DNA from: Amoebidium appalachense
Taxonomy: Eukaryota; Ichthyosporea
Assembly (NCBI GenBank): GCA_963693365.1
Contig: CAVNZM010000001.1
Coordinates: forward strand, 5,270,001-5,334,000
Direction: 5' to 3'
DNA length: 64,000 bases
Shown in pieces: positions 1 through 11,068 of this stretch (position 1 is its first letter; each line of letters starts with the position of its first letter). Under the pieces are notes generated by a model, which had not been told where the DNA came from, did no database searches, and was given only the letters and a program-made list of their open reading frames with translations. A program made the translations under genes and the position numbers.

Positions 1-84
1 CTGTAAAGCAAGTGAGGGGGGGTTGAATGGGAGGGGTGTGTGTGTGTTTGGGGGGGGGGGGGGGGGGGGGGGGGGGAGGGGGGG

Positions 85-220
85 GGGGTGGTTAGAATGC
101 GGAACGAATAACAAGTACACGATGGGAAACACGGTGCAGGACACAGGCAGAACCAAACATTCATGTATGCAACACCATTAACGCACACAGTGTGCAAAAT
201 AAGCGGAGCCCATCCTCCGT
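85..220 (+). repeat. dispersed repeat family, copy at the left edge
   Basis: It aligns by eye with the reverse complement of 56400-56560: shared blocks include ACACGATG, GGTGCAGGACAC, AAACATTC, GTATGCAACA, GCACACAGT and ATAAGCGGAGCCCATCCTC. It begins after one poly(G) run and ends at another. Confidence 0.65.
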
Positions 221-223
221 GCG

Positions 224-258
<35 letters not shown>

Positions 259-269
259 TGATAGCACAC

Positions 270-1689
270 CTTCAAAGACTCCCTCCTCTCCTTTGATGCC
301 TGCCTTGCCTTCTTACGTACTGCTTCCTCCAAGCTCAGTCGTCTCTGTAGATATGAAACCAGTTTAGTCAAAAATGTGATATTAGGGTGGGGGGATTGGG
401 GTTGGGCATAACAGAAATAAACATGACCGGATTGTGTGGGTGGGGGGTGTAAAGGGTAGATCGTGGGGAGGAGGGAAGGGAGGAAAGGGCAGGAGGGAGA
501 GAGGGGGGAGGAGGGGAAAGAAGAGGGGGGGTGGGGGGTGGGGGGGGGGGGGGGGCGGGGGAGACCCGACCAATGATAGAAAATCAGTTTTAGAGCCATT
601 GTGTCCAGCTATGGCGTATCAGTCCCACCAGTCTGCCTCCCATTCACCTTGCAATAGCCAACCAACGTACAACCCATACACAGGTAGACAAAAAGCACCG
701 CACACAGCCTGCCAATGTGCTTTCGTGTTTGGTTGCTGCATGTCCACATGGTGAAAGTGTAATCTGCACACATGTGCATCATCTACATGTGTGTGTGCGC
801 CCACATGCCTGCCCACATGTACATGCACCCGTGCATGCCTATTTGCCCGTGCCCGTGCATGCCTCAGTGTTCGTGCACGTGTATGGAGGCTCGTGAGGAG
901 GGTATCACATACCCTCAATATCTCTGCCTGGCGCACGTGGTCCCTATATAGGTGGTAGGCTGCCTCGGCAGACTGTGTGGGAGAAAATCAGGAGATATGC
1001 CCAGGTATGATTAAAAAAACTATCTCCCAACATAATAACGCACCAACATAAACAAATCATGTCGACTGGTTGCACTGAAGAATACTATCCCCTCCCCCCT
1101 CTCCCCCCTCCTTCCCCCTACCCCTCTCCCCCCCTTGCTGTCCCCTGGGAAAGTGGAAAAAATATACTATTACAAAACGATGATACTAGCAAACTACCTC
1201 TTCCTTTCTCTCTTGGCGTAACCCTCCCCTCCCCCCCAACACCCTCCCTCCCCCCCCCCCCCCCCCCCCCCCCCTCTCTTCCGTCCACCTAACACAAGCC
1301 CGTGCGTGGGCCAACACACAAACACACACAAACATGCCTACACGCAGGCAGGCACAGACACATCTACACACATCCACAACCCCTCCTCAACAACCCCACC
1401 AGCCTCACTCAAATCACTCCGCTCTCACTTGGTCTCTTAGTCCGACAGTGTTTATCAAACAACGGCGGGAAAATCTGCAAAGGAAATCTCTATGCGGCAG
1501 AAACGGGTTTCCCCCACTCTTCTCCCGTTATAAACATTCTTCCTCGTCTTCATACTCTTCTTCTTCTTCTTCTTCTTCTTCTTCTTTCTTTTTTTTTTTT
1601 TTTTTTTTTTCATGTTTGTATCTTTCTTTCTTTTTAGGCGGGGTAGGGGATGGGGTGGGTCGGTGGGTCGGTGGGTGGGTGTCCCCAGG

Positions 1690-1721
<32 letters not shown>

Positions 1722-2082
1722 AGGGGGGGAGGGAAGAACCTACCCCTGCAAATTGTAGATTACCCAACAATGATTCGTAGATATCTGTCGAACACACACC
1801 AATCAGCACTTTGAATCTAGCTGGTCACGTGACAAAACAGCCAATCGGCATCAAGCGCTATGAACTGAGCACAGGCCAAACCCATAACAGCACTGGCTCA
1901 TAGTGTGAATGCCACGTGCAACAAAAAAAAAAAAGGTTGTTGGTAACAGATGTGCATCTTTGTTACTATATTCTTCTCCGATTATGTCTGAGCTGGGTCA
2001 GAAGAAGGGGAGGGAAAATCTAAATGAGGGGAACAAATCCCGGATTTTTTATGTTTATTTTCTTTCCCTTTTTTTTTTTTTT

Positions 2083-2129
<47 letters not shown>

Positions 2130-2270
2130 ATATGAATACAGAACCATACAGGCTGAAGCGAAACCACGAGTGACAGTTACGCAAACAACCTCAACTCTGC
2201 TTGTCGTTTTGTGCATGTGCGCGCCCGTGCGTCCCTGTGTGCATATGTCCGCGCATGTGTGCGGGCAAGT

Positions 2271-2328
<58 letters not shown>

Positions 2329-2355
2329 CACACACTCTCTCTCTGTGTATGTGTG

Positions 2356-2451
<96 letters not shown>

Positions 2452-2762
2452 CGTGTTGTGGATGTGTGTGTGTGTGTGTATGGGTGCATGCGTGGGAATG
2501 TTGGTGCGTGGGTGCATGGTTGTGTGCGCGTGCCCGCACGGTGGGGGCTGTTTGACAATTCTCTGCCATACTGCTCGCTTCCTTCATTATGTTCTTAGTT
2601 CGACAACTTCTAATGCGCATGTGTATAGACGGGCTAGGGGGGGGGGGGGGGGGGGGAGACAAAGGCATGCACACAACCTGCGGCCTTTTTGTGCAGCTGG
2701 CTGGCCTTCTCCAAGTCTCCCCTCGCAATGGCTTCGTCAGCCCACCGTCCCATGGCCAAGGC
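270..2762 (-). CDS. NRBF2-like MIT-domain protein, 3' part off the left edge
   Basis: Four phase-compatible exons read on the minus strand: 2762-2678, 1784-1744, 972-913 and 344-270. Each is bounded by AG and GT signals (for example CACACAG before SAEAAYH and GTATGT after EILR). The joined peptide runs ADEAIARGDLEKASQLHKKA, then DIYESLLGNLQFAG, SAEAAYHLYRDHVRQAEIL, and a basic RRLSLEEAVRKKARQ helix. The pattern of two short helices with LHKKAA, followed by a long charged helix, matches the N-terminal MIT domain of NRBF2/Atg38, a subunit of the autophagy class III PI3-kinase complex I (family knowledge). An ATG in a strong context (GCCATGG, 2753-2751) could be the start. The TAG just before 2762 could equally be an acceptor, giving a further upstream exon. 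The last visible exon ends at a GTGTGC donor, so the C-terminus lies outside the window. Introns hold poly(G), (CT)n and (GT)n tracts. The NRBF2 assignment is by pattern, not by search. Confidence 0.6.
2274..2447. repeat. (CT)n then (GT)n microsatellite
   Basis: About 25 CT units (2276-2325), a short mixed link, then about 45 GT units to 2447. It lies in the intron between the first two visible exons of the NRBF2-like gene. A poly(T)-poly(G) junction tract lies nearby at 2070-2128. Confidence 0.95.
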
Positions 2763-3791
2763 CTAGCAAGTTAAATGTAAATTCAGTATTTATATAGGGG
2801 TGAGGCAAAAAAATAACGGATATCACTGTGCAATAAGTAAGGAATATTGGAAAACAATGCACATGAAATTATTATGAATGGGGCTCAAAGAAGCGGGAGG
2901 AAAAAGAAAGAAAAACAAAACAGACAGGGGAGTGGAAACAGCTAAAAGAAAAGAAGAGAGCCCGTAAGGGGGAAAACGGGAAGAGGGGAAGAGAGAGCAC
3001 TATGCAGGTAAAAGGGGAAAGAAGAAAAAGCCTGAAGCCAAGTGAGAATAATTCAGGTGTCTGCTGAAATGGGGTCGGGGGAAATGTGTGTTACGGAAGG
3101 GGGAGGGGGACGGTGAGGAAGGCCAGTCGGAGAGAGGGGGGGGGGGGGGGGGGGGGGGAGGGGGTAGCAAACCAACTTTTTTAGGACATTAAAACAAATA
3201 CCTACGTGCTTCCCACCTAAACCCACACGGCTACACAGGTACATCGGTGAGCAAAGCATGTGCGCGTGGATGTAAGCCACGTAAGAAAGCGTGCACAGGT
3301 GTGAAATAAGAAAAAAGACGAAATGAAATAGGGAGAAGGTTAGTGGGTGAAGTGGGCCAGTGGCGGAAGGATGCAGAGGAGGGAGGAGAGTGAAGTGTGT
3401 GGGAAACAACAAAATACCTGTGACACAACGGGAAACTGAAACACCATGGACCGAGAGCCAACACCAACCCTGCTTCCCCAAACAAGAAGCCCCCTATATA
3501 ACAAAGGTAGAATCAACATACAGAACCACCATGGTCTGTGAATACCGGCACACACACAACCGTCCATCCTCAACCTTCAACTCCTCGCTCTCTCCCACCA
3601 CCCCTTCCCCCCCAACCCCCTCTCAAACCACCCCAACCCACCCACCACACGCATACAGAAACACACACATACACACAGCGGGAGAGCGAGAGAACATAAG
3701 AGAGACAGGTGTGTCTCTCCCGCGCACACACACAAGTACACACCCAAACACTTACGCGCACATGCACACGCACACGCACGCATATATCCAC

Positions 3792-3908
3792 CTGGTTCAG
3801 CGGCGTGCGCTCCATTGCCGCCCAGCTTTTTTGGCACACTCGCCCCACATGTTTTCAATCCTGGTTAGCAGAAATGACAACTGGGTATCAATGTGGGCAA
3901 TGAATGCC
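3792..3908 (-). CDS. orphan terminal exon, unknown protein
   Basis: On the minus strand an acceptor (GGTTTCAG) is followed by one open frame containing AFIAHIDTQLSFLLTRIEN and MWGECAKKAGRQWSARR, then TGA inside the segment. The amphipathic, low-repeat composition contrasts with the surrounding simple repeats, so it may be real coding sequence. The other two frames have stops. It could be a terminal exon of a gene lying to the right, or a 5' exon unrelated to the NRBF2-like gene. No partner exon was found between 3909 and 5113. No homology is claimed. Confidence 0.3.
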
Positions 3909-4279
3909 CTGAAACCCTCCCCCAACTAAAACTCAAACAATGACGTCGCCAGCGGAAAGCAGGTTGACAAGCGCCCTAACTTTCTAATCCATTTTAATTT
4001 CCTAGGCACTGCATTAACTCTGTGTGCTTCTGATTCTACCTTGCAAGGGCGCTTTCAACTTGCAGTACCTGTGTATTGTCAAGGCACTGATAAAGAAGAC
4101 TAATATGTACTTTTGTCTTGCATCATCTCTCGTGTGTCGTGCATGTGTCAACTCTCATGTATCGTGTAGCTGTCCACATGTGCTTATGATCATCAAAGTG
4201 TCTATTCCAGCGACCTTCCGAAGTAAACCACCCCTTTTCTTCTTCTCCACCGTCGCGGCAGCTCGCTTGTAAAGCAGGG

Positions 4280-4287
4280 TGACGTCA
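4280..4287. promoter_or_regulatory. palindromic CRE (TGACGTCA) in a divergent promoter region
   Basis: A perfect TGACGTCA octamer lies in the unique, simple-repeat-poor spacer between the minus-strand genes on the left and the plus-strand SET gene. Half-sites or variants occur nearby (GACGTCGC near 3942, CTACGTCATAG near 4389), and CCAAT boxes occur around 4436-4470. The sites are seen directly. Their use as bZIP/CREB-type binding sites and NF-Y boxes is inference from family knowledge. Confidence 0.4.
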
Positions 4288-4754
4288 GCGGCTCACCCAA
4301 CATACCAATGCTCTAGTCTGAAATGTATACGCAGTGCGGATACTTTAACCATTTCTACCTAGCGAAAAAAAAAGAACTAAAGAAAAACTACGTCATAGTT
4401 CTAGACTACTAGCCAGCAGCATGGTGCAGTTTTAACCAATCATAGCCAGGAAGTGGTGCCATTTAAGCTAATCAGACGCATCCACCAGTGGGCCACCAGT
4501 TCAAGTGTTTTCACGTGTGGAGTACACCCTGCAAAGTTTGTGCGCGGGAGGGTGTGTGTGCGTGTGGGCGATGTTATGTGCAATTATTGAACAGCAATAG
4601 CTGTGGTCTCAACACAAACACACACCAAATGTGAATATTCTAGGTAGATTTTGTGATTAGGAACGTGGTTCTTATTCTGCTTCCCTGTTGGTGTGAAGCT
4701 TATTGTGCAGCAAGCTGGCTGAAAAGTCTTTCTGGCACACAGCGTACGGAACTG

Positions 4755-4842
4755 ACACACACACACACACACACAAACTCTCTCTCTCTCTCTTTCTCTG
4801 TCTCTCTCTCTCTCTCTCTCTCTCCCCCTCCCTCCCTCTCTC

Positions 4843-4890
<48 letters not shown>

Positions 4891-4911
4891 CCTCCCTCCC
4901 TCCCCTCCCCC

Positions 4912-4968
<57 letters not shown>

Positions 4969-4976
4969 CACCCCCC
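4755..4976. repeat. composite (CA)n-(CT)n-poly(C)-(CA)n tract
   Basis: CA units, an imperfect CT array, 30-plus C residues and a closing CA run lie just upstream of the SET-gene start. It is strongly pyrimidine-biased on the plus strand. Confidence 0.95.
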
Positions 4977-5113
4977 TGTTTCTTTTTGTTTCTCTCCCTC
5001 TCTTCAACCTTTTTATATTTCTTTGGTTCTCTCCAATCACACGAATTTTATACATGCAGCTTGAGACGTACCCGCTATGCTTCTAATACCACAACAAGGT
5101 GTCGCCCACCACC

Positions 5114-7067
5114 ATGTCTGCTCCCACACCCACGTTCCGTCAACACCAACCGCAAACAGACACACAAACAGCCATACCCCCAGCGCCGGTTCTCATCGTT
5201 TCAACCAACGAAGACCATGACTCGACAACAACAGAACATGAAACTCTTCACTCTCCTGGGGCGAACAAGCGCCAGCGCTCCGAGAGCCCCTCCCCACACG
5301 CAAAACCACGCAAGTGGAAGGCACCTACGGCCGTTGTAAAACACCAGGGGTCCATCAAGCAAACGCAGCAACATACTGCCATGGGAACCGAGGAGAAGCG
5401 TCTACGACGGGCGTTCTGGTCCGAGTTTATTCCTCATGTTATGGGTCGAAACATTCATTTCAACCCGTTTCCCCACCTTGCCTGGGCGCATGTTGATCTT
5501 TTTTTTTTCGCTCTATGCTGTTGTGGAGCAGCTTGGTGGTCCAGAAAATTTGCTTCGTCAACAAAGAATCGCCGTCTTGAAAGACGAGTTGGGGCGTGAG
5601 TTTGGCTGGACGACCGGGTGGGAGACGGTTTACAAGCGCCTAGGCTTCAGGGCACACATCGACAGCGAACCTTCGAGGCGGCTTCGACTTTTTCAAATCT
5701 ACGATCGGTTCTTTTCCAAGTTCGTTTTCACTCCACCAACGCCGCCACCAAAAAACAGCGCCAACGGTAACGGAGAAGAAAACGGAGAAGCAGTCACGGA
5801 CGGGTCACCTTTGCCACTTAGCTACGTGAGGTGTGCTTGTGGGCACAGTCACGAACTTCCATGCTCGGATGGGATTACATGTAAAACATGCGCGACTTTT
5901 CCAGAAACGGTGCCGTGTTCGCTGTGTGGAGCGGTTCAACACATAGCGTGTTTGGTGAATTTCGGGCTTCTGGCACCGGATAAGGCCGAGCAGTGGGAGG
6001 GGACACTTCGAGACCAGCACATCTGTGAGATATGTGCCCAGCACACAGCAAAACCAAGCGTGCGTCTTTCTTTCCAGCAGCTATTCCAGGAAACGTTGTT
6101 GAGATGGGAGCTACCCCAGACATGGGTTGTGGAGTGTTGGTACGAGGATTTCGGTTCGATGGCAGTCAAGCTGGAGTATTACATACTGAGGGGGATAGAT
6201 GTTTACGAAGGCAGAAAGAGCACGGAGGCGATATGCACGGAGAGACACTTGAAGGCGGTGTTGGCTGGGCAGGAACGAGAGCCAAGCACGTACCATCCAG
6301 AAAAGACAGGCCAGCGCAAAGGGAAGGCAAATAACGGCAAGAGCCACAAGAAGAAAACACGCGATCGAAGCCGCTCACCTTCACCTATTCGGGGTAAGGA
6401 GACCAATGGGACACCGGCGCAAACAGTGCGTTTGTCGAGTCATGACCAGGGGCCGTATCTCACCGTCCCAGCAGCAGAAACCGTCGACCCACCCACGGAA
6501 ACGACGACGTTGTCGGCATTCACGCAGGTCAACTGTGATGGTGTGGGGGTGACTATTCCCCCACGCCCACACACACCCATGAGTCGCAGCAACTCGCACA
6601 CGGCAACAAACGCACCCACCTCGACGCCTGCTCCCCCCGTAGCACTCGTCCAGTGCTTGCCCGATGTCTCGTTGGGGAAGGAGATGGTGAACATTCCCGC
6701 GTTTGCACCAACGCGTGAAGAGCACCCCTTGACAGGTGTCCAGGAATACGTTTTGGATTACGTCTACGGTGAGGGGGTGAGTCCTCCCCCACCGGGTCCC
6801 CCGGGGTGTGAGTGCCGTGGGAGATGCGATTCAATCGAGTGTTCATGTGTTGCGCAAAACCCAGGGAGGGGTTCAGCGTATGACGAGAGGGGCCGTCTTG
6901 TGCGGTTTGACCAGCCGGTGGTGTTTGAGTGTTCGGGCACGTGCAAGTGCAGTGCTGCCTGTGGCAACAGGGTCGTGCAGGCAGGACTGAGGCACCGCCT
7001 GGAGGTCTTTAGGGTGCGTGCGTGCAATATACATGCAACCTCACTCTTTCACTCACACACACACACA

Positions 7068-7134
<67 letters not shown>

Positions 7135-8228
7135 CGATCCCCCGCCCCCGCCCTCCCCCCTCCCCCCTTCAACCTCTGGATGTGGAGTTGACATATCAAC
7201 CCCCCTGTCCAGCCCCCCCCTTTCCCCCACCCCCGCCCCCTGCAAGCCTTTATGTGCTGTTAGCATACATCCGCCTTCCCGTCTCCCCCCCTCCCCCCCC
7301 CCCCCCTCCCCCCCCCCCCCCCCCCCCCCCCCCCCCGCCCCCCCGGGCACCTTTTCAGATTTTAGGTCTTAACCCATATACGGCAATCAAAAGCTCTCCT
7401 CGTCTCTCCCCCCTCCCCTTCTCCCCTCCTCCCCGATCCAGTTTCGAGTCAACCCAATTCCTGGAATTTGTAACCTATTTATGCTCGTGGGCTGGCTCCT
7501 CTCGCTCCCCCCCTGCCCCCCTCCCCCCCTCCCCCTCCCCCCTCCCCTCCCCCCCTTCCTGCCCTAGCAAGACCCATGTGTTGCAATCTACCTGCTCGTG
7601 TGCTCCTCTGCATCCACACACCCATGGGGCGACCCTTTTGTTGGCTGCACTGGTTTTGACACACACATCCCCTTTGCCGCCTTTTCCATCTTGTTGCCCC
7701 ACTCTGGCTTTACGGTTAAATTGTTCTACTGCTCCCCATCGACCTATTCAGTCCCCCCCCCCCCCCCCCCCCCCCCATCTCCGCTCCCGGCACACACATA
7801 CACACAGACATACAGACAGGCCCAGAGACATACAGACACACACACACTCACACACTACCATGGCTTAGGCTGCCCTCACATACCCCCCTTCTTGTTTGCT
7901 GGGTCTCTGCAGTCAACCACACATTCACATGGATGCATGCACGCACACATGAACACACAGCCACAAACAGACACATACCACGTCAATATCTATGTTATCA
8001 ATTGGTAGAGCAAAGGATTGAGGTTCTGAAGCACCCAGGTCGTCGTTCTCCCCATCTAACGACACGTCTTTCCCACCGCCATCCTTAACATCCCACCCCC
8101 CTCCCCTTTTCTCTCCGCAACCACCCAACCATCCACTCACTCGCCTTTCCCCCCCCTTCCCCTCCCTCCCCCCCTCCAACACACACACGCACACCACATA
8201 CACGCACAAACACACGTAACCCCCCCCC

Positions 8229-8259
<31 letters not shown>

Positions 8260-9659
8260 ACACATACACACAGACGGGTGACAAGGGCTGGGGTGTGCGC
8301 ACCTCAGAGTTCCTAGCGCGTGGATCGTTTGTGTGCTCATACGAGGGTGAGCTAGTGACGGAGGAGACGGCACACAGGCGGGGCTTTGCCTACGACCACA
8401 CGTACGAGGTGTCCTATCTGATGGACCTTAACTCCCTGGCCCCACCACACGAGCAGGTGGGCATTTACTCTTCCCCTCCCTCCCTCCCCTCCCTCCCCTC
8501 CCCCCCTCCCACCCACCCATCCACCTTCTTCCCTCCCCCCTCTCCCCTCCCTAACCCCAACCACCGGCACAGATACCTGCGCACATAGAACGCGGACATA
8601 CACACAAATGTGCGTGTGTGCCCCCCTCCCCCTCCCCCCCCCCTCCCCCTCTCCCCGCCCCCGCACACACACACACATTCACATACACACACATAGAAGC
8701 TAGCACACCACCACTATTGTTTTTGGTCGCCTTTCTATGTTCACTCGGGAGTTTATATTTCCATGCCCTGCATTGCTCACGAGTGCACTGAATTTGGGCA
8801 CTCCTATGCGTTTGTGTCCTCTTGTGCATCGTGCTTTCCTTGGGAGCATTTGGGCTTTGACGCCTTACCCTCACACCTCTTCCTCTATCCTCTCCGTACA
8901 CCTGCCCAACGCCAACCCCCTCTGCCCCCCCCCCCCCCCTCCTCCTCTCCCCCTTCCCCCCTCCGGGGACCACCCCCTCCCCCCCCCCCTCCCCTCCGGA
9001 ACTGGTTTTAGAATGCTTAAATCTGTCCTGCCATCAACACGCAGGCATCAGTGCACAATGTGCGTGCACACACACACATGCTCTCAAGCACACTTGCACA
9101 TGCTTGCGCACCCAACGTGCGTGTATGCGGGTGCGCACACGCGCAGACACACACACACATGCGGTATGTGCACCCTCATGTTTGTATGCACAGCCACACC
9201 CAAACCACCGACCAACACCCCTCTAACCCCTCTCTCCCCCCCTCCCCCCTGCTTATGCTTATTATGCATACTCTTTATGTACGGCTTGCATTCTGCATCG
9301 TGTTATCCGTTTGTTCTTGTGTACTTCATACTTTTTGACGCATTCAAACCCCCCTCCCCCTCCTCCCCCCCCCCCCCCCCCCAATACCACCACAGGACCG
9401 GTGCCTGACCATCGACAGTACCCTTCTTGGTAACGTGGCCCGGTTCATCAACCACGGCTGCACACCGAACCTTCACAAGCAGAACGTTTACACAATACAC
9501 CGCAACCCCTTCTACTACAAGTTGGCGCTGTTTGCTGCCCGGGATATACAGGCGGGAGAGGAGCTATGCTATGATTATGGATACCAGGTGGGCAGTGTGA
9601 GGGGGAAATATATCACGTGCAAGTGCGGCACTGAGAATTGCAGGGGACGGCTGCTGTGA
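5114..9659 (+). CDS. ARID-zinc finger-SET histone (H3K9-type) methyltransferase
   Basis: Three exons, 5114-7013, 8274-8456 and 9396-9659, all in phase 0, encode about 780 residues. The start is ACCACCATG (MSAPTPTF). Residues ~95-200 look like an ARID/BRIGHT DNA-binding domain (FWSEFIPHVMGRN, LYAVVEQLGG, WETVYKRLG, YDRFFSKF). Residues ~238-312 hold a Cys/His-rich finger (RCACGH, CKTC, CSLCGAVQH, CEIC), possibly PHD-like. A basic SR-type segment (KKKTRDRSRSPSP) may be a nuclear signal. The pre-SET cluster (CECRGRC, CKCSAACGN) is followed by SET motifs GWGVRT, YEGELV, NHGCTPN and EELCYDYGY, and post-SET CKCGTENC. The pre-SET/SET/post-SET order is that of SUV39/G9a enzymes, which methylate H3K9 in chromatin. 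A run of ten T at 5499-5508 breaks the frame inside the ARID; nine T would restore it, so a sequencing indel or true frameshift is likely. Stop TGA is at 9657-9659. Confidence 0.85.
7050..7336. repeat. composite (CA)n-(CT)n-poly(C) tract in SET-gene intron 1
   Basis: It starts 36 bases after the GTGCGT donor. Poly(C) runs recur at 7749-7776 and 8221-8245, the last followed by (CA)n that ends at the exon-2 acceptor (8273). Confidence 0.95.
9245..9352 (-). repeat. dispersed repeat family, copy in the SET-gene intron
   Basis: The reverse complement is nearly identical to about 57540-57630 (two mismatches seen over ~85 bases, in TATGTA(C/T)GGC and ACTTC(A/G)TAC). It sits inside intron 2 of the SET gene and, in its own sense, ends ATAAGCAGGGGGG, entering poly(G). 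Confidence 0.8.
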
Positions 9660-10640
9660 GATGGTCATATTTTCAGCTGGGAGGTTGTTTTTGTGTTTGT
9701 GATAGGTGGGGTTTAGGGTAATCGCTTGATTCGGTCGTTTGGATAGGTCCGTAAGGCTACTTTTCCAGCTGTGGTGTTAGACATATCCTTGCGTGAGTGG
9801 ATATTCTACTGTAAATCTAATCCAGCGGCATCAGTCGTGATTGCCAATAGGATGGGCCGTATGCAGGTCAACTGGACTAAGGCTGATTTCACAGTTCGAG
9901 CAGCTTCTATTTATTGTGCATCACTCTGCGTGTGTAGTAATTGGTTTGTAGATGTCTTAGGTGTTTATTTTGTTGTGTTTTTTTTTTTGTAAACGTGATG
10001 GGTGTTTGGGTAGCCCAGGCATATAAACCGTGGGTTGTAGGTGGGGGTTAGGTTTCTAATTTGCTCCTTTTGGGAGCTGATGTAGCGCGTTGTGGCTGTA
10101 TGATTGGAGCCACATAAAAGTAGAGCCCCTTAGTGCATGAGCACACAGAGAACAGCGTGGAGGTACACAAACACACATGCGCATGCACGCACACCCACAC
10201 GTGTGCGCACAAGATACACACACACACACACCACACATGCTACAGTTTTTTTTACCCCAACTCCTAATTGTTGACGGCAAGTGCAGCTGTCGTGCACAAC
10301 AATAACAAAGATTTTTCTTGTATATACCCAATGTTTTGGGTATACTTCTGCTTCTGCGGGCCGGACTCGAATTTCAGGCTTTGTCTTTTGATATAATAAA
10401 AGAGCTGGATGCTATTCGCAATCTAACCATATATATACTAGGGAAAATGGGTGTTGTGTGTCACGAAGCCTTGTGATCCCCCCCCCCCCCCCCCCCCCCC
10501 CCCGTACGCATGTGTTTGTTTGGGTGGCATAGGTCAGTCCATGGGATGATGGGAGGCCCTTCCCGGCGGCGGGGGGGGGGGGGGGGGGGGGAAGGGGGGA
10601 GAAGGACGAGGAGGAGACAAAGAAAAAAGAAGGAAATGCT
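9660..10640 (+). other. 3' flank of the SET gene with a distal poly(A) signal
   Basis: No coding segment is recognised after the SET stop. The flank is T/G-rich, then contains CA-type repeats (10157-10235), and an AATAAA at 10395-10400 about 740 bases past the stop, the first clear polyadenylation hexamer seen. Poly(C) at 10480-10503 and poly(G) at 10570-10591 follow. Whether the transcript extends this far is unknown. Confidence 0.4.
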
Positions 10641-10723
10641 GAGAAAATAGACTCCATAGGGTGATCATCGGATAACGCCGGGACGGGTCCGGGAATCGGT
10701 TAATCTGAAATTCATCGCGATGG

Positions 10724-10885
10724 GCTGATTGGGCCCGCAAATTCTTTTTCAAATTTTGAGCCGTTTGATTGGGCCCGCAAATCCTTTCTTAGTAATTTTA
10801 AGCCGTTTGATTGGGGTCGCAAATCCCTTTTAAAAATATGAACCGTTTCATTGGAACCGCAAATCCCTTTTTGAATTTTTGGGGT
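10724..10885 (+). repeat. four-copy ~41-bp tandem repeat with CCAAT/ATTGG cores
   Basis: Four diverged units spaced 40, 42 and 40 bases apart each carry GATTGGGCCCGCAAAT or a variant (GATTGGGGTCGCAAAT, CATTGGAACCGCAAAT), followed by a T/A-rich stretch and GCCGTTT. The ATTGG cores are at about 10728, 10768, 10810 and 10850. Its position in the intergenic region suggests either a minisatellite or an array of CCAAT-type binding sites. Confidence 0.75.
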
Positions 10886-11034
10886 ATCACTAGTTCGCCA
10901 GATGTGAGAGGAACAACTTGCGCTTGATATGTTTGCTAATAATGCTCGCGCTAGTTAAGGCCTACATCGAATAACATGCATTACGTTAACCGCCCCCGTA
11001 CATGTGTGGGTGGGTGGGTTTTGGGGGTGGTGGT

Positions 11035-11068
<34 letters not shown>

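Larger units (their letters stand above)
3909..5113. other. spacer between the divergent left genes and the SET gene
   Basis: From 3909 to about 4740 the DNA is unique sequence with the CRE and CCAAT-like motifs and no convincing exon. From 4755 to 4976 it is a composite (CA)n-(CT)n-poly(C) tract. A short AT-richer leader then runs to the ACCACCATG start at 5114. Confidence 0.6.

Noticed and set aside
1909-2598. 229-residue plus-strand frame and its antisense partners
   Set aside because: It is a translation of poly(T), poly(G), (CT)n and (GT)n; the minus strand in the same place holds a phase-consistent intron of the NRBF2-like gene.
5099-5113. GTG at 5099 as start of the SET gene
   Set aside because: Eukaryotic initiation favours the ATG at 5114, which has an ACCACC context.
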